A stretch of DNA of 31,570 nt, from positions 1-31,570 of the forward strand of contig CATKXN010000019.1 of NCBI GenBank assembly GCA_949840605.1. Reading direction: 5' to 3'. Origin of the DNA: an uncultured Alistipes sp. (GTDB lineage Bacteria > Bacteroidota > Bacteroidia > Bacteroidales > Rikenellaceae). Under the pieces are notes generated by a model. That model worked only from the letters and a program-made list of their open reading frames with translations. It did no database searches and had not been told where the DNA came from. A program made the position numbers and the translations under genes. Below are positions 7,285 through 14,262 of the stretch, one piece after another. How positions within the stretch are numbered: position 1 is the first letter of the stretch; each line of letters begins with the position of its first letter.

Positions 7285-10248
7285 ATGATACGAAAAACCC
7301 TCTTGACCTTAACCCTGCTGTGGATGCAGGCCGCGGCCCTGCAGGCGCAGGTCGCGCTGACCGGGAAGGCCTCCGCACGCACGGACTTCGAACTGGTCGC
7401 CGCGGATACCGGTGCGGCCGTCTGCTACGACGCCGGCGACGCCGCGGTCGTGGAAACCGCCGCCGGACTGTTCGCCGCGGACGTCGCCCGCGTGACGGGC
7501 CGCGAAATTCCGGTCGTCGCCGGACAGGAACTCCCCGCGAAGACGCACTGCGCCGTGATCGTCGGAACGATCGGCCAGAGCCGATGGATCGACGAACTGA
7601 TCGCGGCCAAAAAGATCGACGTCTCGGCCGTCGAGGGCGGCTGGGAGCGTTACGCGATCCGGCTGGTCGAGCGTCCGGGGCACGGCGTGCGCAAAGCGCT
7701 GGTCATCGCAGGCAGCGACCGCCGCGGCACAGCCTACGGACTGCTCTCGGTGTCGCGCGCCATCGGCGTAAGCCCGTGGTATTGGTGGGCCGACGCCCCC
7801 GTGAAGCACCGCGACCGGCTGACGCTGCGCATCGCCGATTTCACGTCGGAAAGCCCCTCGGTGAAATACCGCGGCATCTTCATCAACGACGAGGACTGGG
7901 GCCTCTATCGCTGGGCGAAGGAGAACTTCGAGAAGGAGCTGGGCAACATCGGCCCGAAGACCTACGAAAAGGTGTGCGAACTGCTGCTCCGCCTGCAGGC
8001 GAACTACCTGGCCCCGGCGATGCACGACGCCACGACGGCCTTCTACAAGATTCCCGAAAACATGCGGATCGCCGACCGCTACGCCATCGCCGTCGGCTCG
8101 TCGCACTGCGAACCGCTGGGACTGAACACCGCCAGCGAATGGGATTCGAAGACGATGGGCGACTGGGACTACGTGAACAACCGGGCCGGAGTGGACCGGG
8201 TGCTGAAAGAGCGCGTCGAGACCTCGGCGCCCTATGAGAACGTCTACACGCTGGCCCTGCGGGGGCTGCACGACCGGGCGATGGCCGGCAGCGAGGACCT
8301 CGACGCACGGAAGGCCACCATGCAGGAGGCCCTGCTGGCACAACGGCAGATTCTGACCGACGTGCTGGGCAAATCGGCGGAGGAGATTCCGCAGGTGTTC
8401 ACGCCCTACAAGGAGGTGCTCGACGTCTACAACCGGGGGCTGGAACTTCCCGACGACGTGACGATCATCTGGCCCGACGACAACTACGGCTACATGAAAC
8501 GTCTGAGCAGTCCCGCGGAGCAGCAGCGCTCCGGGCGTTCGGGCGTCTACTACCACTCGTCCTACCTGGGCCGTCCGCACGACTACCTGTGGATGAACAC
8601 CACCTCGCCGACGCTGATGTACGAGGAGCTGCGCAAAGCCTACGACTCGACGGCCGACCGCGTATGGCTGCTGAATGCCGGCGACATCAAGTCGTGCGAA
8701 TTCGCGGTCGATTTCTTCCTGGCGATGGCCTGGGACATCGACTCGTTCGACTTCCGGCGCGCTGCGGATTACCGCGCCGAGTGGATGAGCGGTCTGCTGG
8801 GCCGGGAGTATTTCGACCGTTTCCGGGAGATTTCCGACACGTTCTACCACCTCGCATTCATCCGCAAGCCCGAATTCATGGGCTGGGGCTACCAGTGGGC
8901 CACGGACAAGCACGGCAAGGAGCGGAACACCGACACCGACTTCTCCTTCGCCAATTACCGCGAGGCCGACCGCCGGCTCGAAGACTACGCACGGATCGCC
9001 GGGCAGGTCGGCGCGCTGATGGACCGGATGCCCGAAGCGAACCGCGCGTGCTTCTACCAGGTGCTCTACTACCCGGTGAAGGCGTGCGAACTGCTCAACC
9101 GCATGGTGCTCCGCGGACAGCAGAACCGCCGCTACGCCACGCAGCAGCGTGCCGCGACCGACGCGCTGGCCGCCGAAAGCCGCATGTGCCACGACAGTCT
9201 GCGGATCATCACGGCGGGCTACAACGCCCTGCTCGGCGGCAAGTGGAACCACGTGATGACGATGAACCAGGGATTCGCCGCCTCCTATTTCCAGCTGCCC
9301 GAACTGCGGAGCGCACAGCTCGCTCCCGGCGCCGTGCTGGAGGTCGAGGCCGAAGGCGAGGAGGTGATGAAAGGCTTGCGGAGTTTCCGCATGCTCCCGA
9401 CGTTCAATACGTTCCTGCGCCATTCCCATTTCGTGGACGTGTATAACAAGGGCCGCGAACCGCTGCAATGGAGCGCGTCCGTCAGCGACGAGTGGATCGT
9501 ACCGAGCCGCACGGCGGGCACGACACGCACCGAGGAGCGGATCGAGGTGTCGGTGGACTGGACGAAAGTTCCCGTCGGCGACGAGGTGTCTGGCTGTCTT
9601 ACGATCGCCGCCGCGAACGGAGAGAGCCGCCGCGTGCTGATTTCGGTGTTCAACCCGGCCTCCCCCGCCCGCGAAGAGCTGGAAGGGGTGTATGTACAGC
9701 ACAACGGATACATTTCGATCCCGGCGGCGGATTTCCACCGCAAGCGCGAGAACGACGCGATCCGCATCCGCCCGGTTCCGAATCTCGGCATCGAGAACAC
9801 GGCGCTCCAGCTGGGCGATCCCACCCTGCCCAAGCAGAACACCCGGCGGCGCGAAGTGCCCTGCGTGGAATACGATTTCTACACGTTCGAGCAGGGTTCC
9901 GTCGACGTTTACACCTATGTCCTGCCAACCTTCGTGATCAGCGCCGACCGGGGATACGCCGGACACGAGGCGACGAATCTCGAAACCCAGTACGGTGTCT
10001 GCATCGACGAAGGCCCAGTGATGAACCCTTCGACCTCGTCGATCGAATACGCCCAGATTTGGTACGAGAGCGTACTGCGGAACTGCCGGGTGAACAAAAC
10101 GACGCTCCACATCGGCAAGCCCGGCAAACACACGCTGAAGATCCTGTGCGGCGACGCCGGCACGGTGCTTCAGAAGATCGTGCTGGACTTCGGCGGCATG
10201 CAGCGCTCCTACCAGGGGCCGCCGCCCACCCGCACCGAGGTGCAATGA
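7285..10248 (+). CDS. GH115 family xylan alpha-1,2-glucuronidase
   Basis: The 987-residue product has a Sec signal peptide ending near LQAQ (residue 22) with no lipobox cysteine, so it is probably periplasmic. GH115 enzymes remove alpha-1,2-linked glucuronic acid or its 4-O-methyl form from xylan or related side chains. Supporting blocks are the N-terminal domain with VTGREIPVVAGQ and IVGTIG, then SVKYRGIFINDEDWGL, IIWPDDNYGYMKRLS, YYHSSYLGRPHDYLW (about residues 420-436), RVWLLNAGDIKSCE (about 458-472) and FMGWGYQWATDKHG. The C-terminal part from about residue 800 (EGVYVQHNGYISI) matches the beta-sandwich domain of GH115. Length fits the family (about 850-1000). It is the only catabolic enzyme seen in this locus, so the target glycan should carry uronic acid (inference). 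Converging terminators close it on the 3' side. Confidence 0.92.
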   Translation: MIRKTLLTLTLLWMQAAALQAQVALTGKASARTDFELVAADTGAAVCYDAGDAAVVETAAGLFAADVARVTGREIPVVAGQELPAKTHCAVIVGTIGQSRWIDELIAAKKIDVSAVEGGWERYAIRLVERPGHGVRKALVIAGSDRRGTAYGLLSVSRAIGVSPWYWWADAPVKHRDRLTLRIADFTSESPSVKYRGIFINDEDWGLYRWAKENFEKELGNIGPKTYEKVCELLLRLQANYLAPAMHDATTAFYKIPENMRIADRYAIAVGSSHCEPLGLNTASEWDSKTMGDWDYVNNRAGVDRVLKERVETSAPYENVYTLALRGLHDRAMAGSEDLDARKATMQEALLAQRQILTDVLGKSAEEIPQVFTPYKEVLDVYNRGLELPDDVTIIWPDDNYGYMKRLSSPAEQQRSGRSGVYYHSSYLGRPHDYLWMNTTSPTLMYEELRKAYDSTADRVWLLNAGDIKSCEFAVDFFLAMAWDIDSFDFRRAADYRAEWMSGLLGREYFDRFREISDTFYHLAFIRKPEFMGWGYQWATDKHGKERNTDTDFSFANYREADRRLEDYARIAGQVGALMDRMPEANRACFYQVLYYPVKACELLNRMVLRGQQNRRYATQQRAATDALAAESRMCHDSLRIITAGYNALLGGKWNHVMTMNQGFAASYFQLPELRSAQLAPGAVLEVEAEGEEVMKGLRSFRMLPTFNTFLRHSHFVDVYNKGREPLQWSASVSDEWIVPSRTAGTTRTEERIEVSVDWTKVPVGDEVSGCLTIAAANGESRRVLISVFNPASPAREELEGVYVQHNGYISIPAADFHRKRENDAIRIRPVPNLGIENTALQLGDPTLPKQNTRRREVPCVEYDFYTFEQGSVDVYTYVLPTFVISADRGYAGHEATNLETQYGVCIDEGPVMNPSTSSIEYAQIWYESVLRNCRVNKTTLHIGKPGKHTLKILCGDAGTVLQKIVLDFGGMQRSYQGPPPTRTEVQ

Positions 10249-10288
10249 AAAAAGGAACGATCCGGATTTTCGGATCGTTCCTTTTTTT
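10248..10288. terminator. Bidirectional terminator between convergent GH115 and GH130 genes
   Basis: A 17-bp perfect stem, AAAAAAGGAACGATCCG with CGGATCGTTCCTTTTTT and a GATTTT loop, begins at the last base of the GH115 stop codon. It has A-tract and T-tract on opposite sides, so it can end transcripts from both strands. Confidence 0.92.
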
Positions 10289-10306
10289 CAGGACAGCCGG
10301 AAACGG

Positions 10307-11485
10307 TCACTCCGGACGTCCGGGAACGGAGTCCCCGGGCGTCGGGACGGCCGGATCGTAGACGGCGACGCCGACACGCGAATCGGCACAGCCGTAATAG
10401 AGATACCACCGGGACTTGAAATAGACCAGCCCCTCGATGAAGACCGTCCCGTCCTTGTACTGACCGCTCTTCTCGAAATCGTCCACCGGACGGAAGAACG
10501 GCACGTCGAGGCGTCCGATCACCTTCCCGGGCTCCTGCGCGTCGAACAGAATCTGTCCGGCCGAGTAGGTGCGCGCCGGATAGCGTTTGTCCCGGCCCTC
10601 GCCGAGCCGGTTCTGACCGTTGTAGAGCAGCAGAATGCCCTTGTCGGTCAGCAGCGCCGGAGGACCGCACTCGGTCAGGGCGCTGTCGAAATAGCCCTCG
10701 CGCGGAAAAACCACCCCTTTGAGATTCCCGTCCGCATCCAGCTCGGGAGTCCAGTCGATCAGGTTGTCCGACGTGGCGATGTTGACCATCCGTTCGCCCC
10801 AGTACATCATATACTTTCCGTTCACGCGCGCGATGACCAGGCGGTTGCCGTCGAGTTTCGTCACGATCGACCCCGACTTGCTCTTCAGGTCGCGGAAACG
10901 TCCTCCGTAAGCCTTGGCGAACGCCGGACCGTGCTTCGTCCACGTCACCAGGTCGCGCGACGTGGCCACGCTGAGCCGCGGAATGCGGCGGTTCCACGAG
11001 GTGTAGAGCATCACATAGGTTCCGTCCCGGGTGACGGCCACGCGGGGGTCTTCTCAACCGCCCGGCCAGTCGCACTCCTTCATCGCGTCCTCGGCCGGAA
11101 AGAGCACCGGCTCGAGTCCGAGACGCATCGTCACGCCGTCCGCGCTCCGGGCCATCCCGATCCGCGACGTGCGTTTGCCGATGCCGGTCGCCGAATTGTC
11201 CTCGGCGCGGAAGAGCACGCAGATTTCACCGTCGCAGACGGTTGCGGCGGGATTGAACGTGTCGCTCTCCATCCACCCGACCGAATCCCGGCGCATCGGA
11301 CAGAAAAACCGGATCTGCGAATCGGGCCGGATGACGGGGTTGGCGCCCGCGGGCCGGACAAAGCCGCCCAGCGCCCATTCCGGCAGCGGGTTTTCAGTCG
11401 TCCCGGGTTCCGCGGCCGACGCACGGCCGCAAACGAAAACGAGAAGCCCCAAGGCCGCCGGCAGCATGATGAATAGTTTTTTCAT
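10307..11485 (-). pseudogene. GH130 family mannoside phosphorylase/hydrolase, interrupted by an in-frame TGA
   Basis: Two open segments on the minus strand, 11485-11054 and the part down to 10307, lie in the same frame and are separated only by a TGA at 11056-11054 (codon 144 of 393). Read through, they give one 392-residue protein: signal peptide (MKKLFIMLPAALGLLVFV, about 1-25), then DTFNPAATV, VLFRAEDNS, RTSRIGMA, WPGG-[stop]-EDPRVAVT, TYVMLYTSWNR, SGSIVTKLDGN, KYMMYWGE, TECGPPALL, LLYNGQN, EGLVYF and LYYGCADS. These are GH130 motifs; the family acts on beta-mannosides by phosphorolysis or hydrolysis. In relatives, as I recall them, the residue at the TGA is usually cysteine in GGCEDPR, one base change from TGA. 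The rest shows no decay. It may be a recent nonsense mutation, a sequencing error or, less likely, recoding. A restart at ATG 11041 would lose the N-terminal third. Confidence 0.85.
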
Positions 11486-11546
11486 GGAATCTGTTTTTTA
11501 AGTTCGGTTCCGGGTCGGCTTCCGCACACCCGCGCGGCGCCTTCCC

Positions 11547-11555
11547 GGGGGGGGG
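11547..11555. repeat. G9 homopolymer upstream of the GH130 gene
   Basis: Nine consecutive G lie 62 bp upstream of the GH130 start codon, between it and a possible promoter. Runs of this length are prone to slipped-strand changes. A second G9 run lies inside the recombinase pseudogene (30507-30515). Confidence 0.7.
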
Positions 11556-11587
11556 CCGCCGGACGTTTCGCCTCCGGCAAATTCGGT

Positions 11588-11595
11588 ACAAGATA
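11588..11595 (-). promoter_or_regulatory. Possible -7 element for the GH130 gene
   Basis: The minus strand reads TATCTTGT, close to but not equal to TAnnTTTG, about 100 bp upstream of the start codon. No clear -33 TTG is seen at the right distance, so this is weak. Confidence 0.25.
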
Positions 11596-11661
11596 CGAAA
11601 AAACGAGGAAAAATAAAAACGGTTGGCGCATCAATTTTCACCGGTTTCGATCCAAAGCAGA

Positions 11662-11692
11662 CAGGGCTGCAACCTGTTAGGCTGCAACCCTG
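11662..11692. repeat. Imperfect 13-bp inverted repeat downstream of rluB
   Basis: CAGGGCTGCAACC and GGCTGCAACCCTG flank TGTTA. The arms pair with two mismatches, and GGCTGCAACC also occurs as a direct repeat within it. It lies about 50 bp after the rluB stop codon and could be its transcript end, but no T-tract follows on the minus strand. Confidence 0.4.
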
Positions 11693-11739
11693 TTCCGATA
11701 TGTAACAACGGGCGGGCGGATGCGCCGCGACCGTCGAAG

Positions 11740-13083
11740 CTACTCGTACTGGCCCGATTTCAGACGCTCGACCTCCTCGCGCGTCAGGAACCGCCAGGCT
11801 CCGCGCTTGAGGTTCTTTTTCGTCAGCCCCGCATAGTAAACGCGGTCGAGCTTCGTGACCGTGTAACCCAGGAATTCGAAGATTCGGCGCACGATGCGGT
11901 TGCGGCCCGAGTGGATCTCGATGCCCACCTCCTGCTTGTTCTCCTTGACATAGGAGATCTCGTCGGCGAAAATCTCACCGTCCTCGAGCGTGACGCCCTC
12001 GGCGATGCGGTCCATGTCGGCGCGCGTCAGGGGCTTGTCGAGCGTCACCTGATAGATCTTCTTCTTCCGGTACGAGGGATGCGTGAGCTGTTTCGTGAGG
12101 TCGCCGTCGTTGGTGAACAGCAGCAGTCCCAGACTGTTCTTGTCCAGACGCCCCACGGGATAGATGCGCTCCGTGCAGGCGCCCTGGACCAGCTCCATCA
12201 CCGTCTTTCCGGCATGGGGGTCGTCGAGCGAGGTGACGTAGCCCTTGGGCTTATTCAGCACCAGGTAGACCTTCTTCTCGCCCTGCACGCGGCTGTCGTT
12301 GAACTTCACTTCGTCGGTGGGCAGCACCTTGGTTCCCAGCACCGTGACGACCTTTCCGTTGACCGACACGAGTCCCGCCGTGATGAAATCGTCGGCCTCG
12401 CGGCGCGAGCAGATGCCCGACTGGGCGAGGAAACGGTTCAGGCGCATCTCGCCCGTCTGCTTCGCCGGATCATATTTCGGATACGAAGCCGGCTTGTCGT
12501 CCTGCTTGCGGAATCCGCCGGGCTTATAGGGTTTGTCGATGAACTTGCGGTCGGAAAATTTCTTATCCCCGAATTTCTTGTCGCCGAACTTCTTGGGGCC
12601 GAATTTCTTCTCCCCGTAAGCGGGTTTCTCGCCGTAGGTCCGGCGGGGACGGTCGCCCTCCTCACGGCGCGGGCGGTCGGCGTTATCGTCGAAATTGCGG
12701 CGGGGTCGGTCGTTGTCGTAACGGGTCTTATCGCCGAACGTGCGGGGCTTGTCGCCGAATGAACGGTGGGGTTTGTCGCCGTCGAAAGCGCGGCGCGGAC
12801 GGTCGTTGTCGTCGAAACTGCGGCGGGGACGGTCCTCCTCGCGGCGCGGGCGGTCGAAAGCCGGACGGTTGTCGGCCGTGAAATGCGGGTTGTACGAAGC
12901 CCGGCGTTCGGGCTGGCGGTCATGGGTGGGCTGCTCCGAATCGGCAGCATCTCGCTGCAAACGCGGGCGACGCTCGACACGCTCCGCCGTAGCAACTACG
13001 GTGCGCTTGCGCTTGTCGCGTCCGAAGCGTTCGAGCACCGGTGTCGAGTCGTTTTTGGGATATTTGAACGTTTCTAGTCTAAT
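11740..13083 (-). CDS. rluB: RluB-type 23S rRNA pseudouridine synthase with Arg-rich N-terminal extension
   Basis: The C-terminal ~240 residues are a complete RsuA/RluB-type synthase: an S4 RNA-binding domain (MRLNRFLAQSGICSRREADDFI...GLVSVNG), then VYLVLNKPKGYVTSL and the catalytic motif YPVGRLDKNSLGLLLFTNDGDL with its aspartate, and the later THPSYRKKKIYQV, EIHSGRNRIVRRIFE and LDRVYYAGL. RluB modifies 23S rRNA; RsuA is an alternative, but this layout is the usual Bacteroidetes RluB. About 200 N-terminal residues are low-complexity and basic, with repeated DRPRR and KKFGDKKF units, common in this phylum. The start is uncertain. A promoter at 13100-13129 means the mRNA starts near 13095, and no ATG, GTG or TTG opens the frame just after it. 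I placed the start at ATT (13083), just before RLETFKYPKND; the ATG at 13188 would lie upstream of the promoter. Confidence 0.85.
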   Translation of the reverse strand: MRLETFKYPKNDSTPVLERFGRDKRKRTVVATAERVERRPRLQRDAADSEQPTHDRQPERRASYNPHFTADNRPAFDRPRREEDRPRRSFDDNDRPRRAFDGDKPHRSFGDKPRTFGDKTRYDNDRPRRNFDDNADRPRREEGDRPRRTYGEKPAYGEKKFGPKKFGDKKFGDKKFSDRKFIDKPYKPGGFRKQDDKPASYPKYDPAKQTGEMRLNRFLAQSGICSRREADDFITAGLVSVNGKVVTVLGTKVLPTDEVKFNDSRVQGEKKVYLVLNKPKGYVTSLDDPHAGKTVMELVQGACTERIYPVGRLDKNSLGLLLFTNDGDLTKQLTHPSYRKKKIYQVTLDKPLTRADMDRIAEGVTLEDGEIFADEISYVKENKQEVGIEIHSGRNRIVRRIFEFLGYTVTKLDRVYYAGLTKKNLKRGAWRFLTREEVERLKSGQYE

Positions 13084-13099
13084 AAAAAAAGTGTCGGGG

Positions 13100-13129
13100 C
13101 AAAGATAGTGCAAGTTTCGGGGATAACAA
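13100..13129 (-). promoter_or_regulatory. Bacteroidetes-type promoter for rluB
   Basis: The minus strand has TATCTTTG (13107-13100), a perfect TAnnTTTG -7 box, with TTG (13129-13127) 19 nt upstream as the -33 element. It lies 17 bp before the ATT codon proposed as the rluB start and inside the longest open frame, which argues against the ATG at 13188. Confidence 0.75.
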
Positions 13130-13242
13130 CACATTACGTGCCCGAATTGAAAGAAAAGTCCGCCTGGATTGCAAATACTCCGATTCAAACCGTTTCAACG
13201 GCCGAATGCGCCCGTTCCATCCGACAAAAAATTCATTATCGA

Positions 13243-13491
13243 CTAATTTGACATTACATGAAGATGATACAACAAGAGTCCAAGCAAAACAATCGAACAG
13301 CCAGCTCCCAAATACAAAATAAACGGAATTTCTATCTTAACTTTCTGTTCAACATGTGCGATATCCAAACCATCCGCAGTCTGTTCCGGGAACTCTTCAA
13401 ATCCGTTTTTAACCAACCCGCACCGAGGACAAACCCTCAATCCGTCCGAAACGGAATTCCCGCAGTTTTGACATGTCCAAAGATCTTTCAC
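13243..13491 (-). CDS. Small zinc-ribbon protein with one transmembrane helix
   Basis: The 82-residue product begins with a CxxC...CxxC zinc ribbon (C-QN-C at about residues 7-10 and C-PR-C at about 21-24), followed by an acidic linker and one hydrophobic helix near the C-terminus (IPFILYLGAGCSIVLLGLLL). This resembles many small bacterial membrane proteins of unknown role with a cytoplasmic zinc ribbon. The start is GTG at 13491, overlapping the TGA of the upstream DUF1643 gene by 4 bp (GTGA), so translation is probably coupled. Base composition is AT-rich compared with the neighbouring chromosome. Confidence 0.75.
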   Translation of the reverse strand: MKDLWTCQNCGNSVSDGLRVCPRCGLVKNGFEEFPEQTADGLDIAHVEQKVKIEIPFILYLGAGCSIVLLGLLLYHLHVMSN

Positions 13492-14030
13492 CGCAAATCG
13501 TTATTAAGTTTCGTCATACATTTTTCCACCTCGAACGGCACTAATCCCCAGTCGTATCGGGCATAAAGCGGATGGCGGGGATTTCCTTTCACCGTGAGTT
13601 TCCCGATTTGGAACCATTGGCCCCGACTTGTTCGCAACACGTCGTATAAATCCCGAAAACATCGTTTCAGATAAGGCTTCACCGAAATATCGTTTCCGAA
13701 AGCGACCAATATATCCGCGGCCGGATAACGTTGCAGCAGATCGCCCGCGACATCCAGATTTTTCCGGTGCATCGGTTCGTCCAACGTTGCCGACAAACTC
13801 CATTTATCCGTCGCACGTTCCGATGAAAGATTCAACATTGCAAATCCGTCGTAACCGCCACCCTCGGCGAATCCCATGACTTTGTGCATCGTCGGATCGG
13901 GTTGTATTTCGTCCGCAATGCTCGGATTAAGACCGACGACCAACAGCATCTTTTTGCCGGGTTGTTCCAGCACGAACCGATGATCGCCCTGCGATTTTCC
14001 GGTTTCATTGCAGATAGGTAGGTAATCCAT
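13488..14030 (-). CDS. DUF1643 family protein
   Basis: The 180-residue product (start MDYLPICNETGK) has the DUF1643 pattern: LLVVGLNPSIADE, then PDPT...VMGFAEGGGYDGFAMLNLSSERAT, and further on DILVAFGND and a C-terminal GNPRHPLYA. The family is widespread in bacteria and phages and has no established function that I can state; the NPS.AD block may form a nucleotide or small-molecule pocket (speculation). I chose the ATG at 14030, two bases after the stop of the preceding small gene, over the ATG at 14078, which would overlap that gene by 46 bp. It overlaps the zinc-ribbon gene at its 3' end. Confidence 0.8.
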   Translation of the reverse strand: MDYLPICNETGKSQGDHRFVLEQPGKKMLLVVGLNPSIADEIQPDPTMHKVMGFAEGGGYDGFAMLNLSSERATDKWSLSATLDEPMHRKNLDVAGDLLQRYPAADILVAFGNDISVKPYLKRCFRDLYDVLRTSRGQWFQIGKLTVKGNPRHPLYARYDWGLVPFEVEKCMTKLNNDLR

Positions 14031-14032
14031 AA

Positions 14033-14236
14033 TCAACTCAATTTTACGATTTCGAAATTTCCATATCCGCAATGGCAACTCGCAACGGTTACACCGTACT
14101 TATCTTCAATCGCTTCGATAATCTGTTTTGCATTCGGGCGAGCCGAAGTCCCTGTTACGAGGATTTCCACAGCCATTCCTTTCGTCAATTTACCGGCGCC
14201 CTTGATTGCCGTAACACTCCATAACGTACCAGCCAT
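14033..14236 (-). CDS. Small conserved hypothetical protein, DUF6140-like
   Basis: The 67-residue product has the sequence logic of small Bacteroidetes proteins such as DUF6140: a short strand (LWSVTAIKG), a KLTKGMAVEI turn, a central IIEAIEDKYGV helix and a final strand ending FEIVKLS. The family match is from memory and uncertain. It is the first gene of a tight trio with DUF1643 and the zinc-ribbon protein, and starts 26 bp after the LRR lipoprotein gene ends. No function is proposed. Confidence 0.65.
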   Translation of the reverse strand: MAGTLWSVTAIKGAGKLTKGMAVEILVTGTSARPNAKQIIEAIEDKYGVTVASCHCGYGNFEIVKLS

Positions 14237-14262
14237 GATTCAAAAATTTAAGAATTTGTAAT

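Noticed and set aside
7309..10245. A 978-residue open frame on the minus strand across GH115
   Set aside because: It is an antisense shadow of GC-rich coding sequence: composition dominated by Arg, Val, His and Gly and no family motifs, while the plus strand encodes a clear GH115.
11022..11056. Selenocysteine insertion at the GH130 TGA as the main explanation
   Set aside because: The downstream hairpin has the right distance but not the conserved loop bases, the Cys is not a known redox residue of the family, and no Sec genes are in the window. It is kept only as a remote option.
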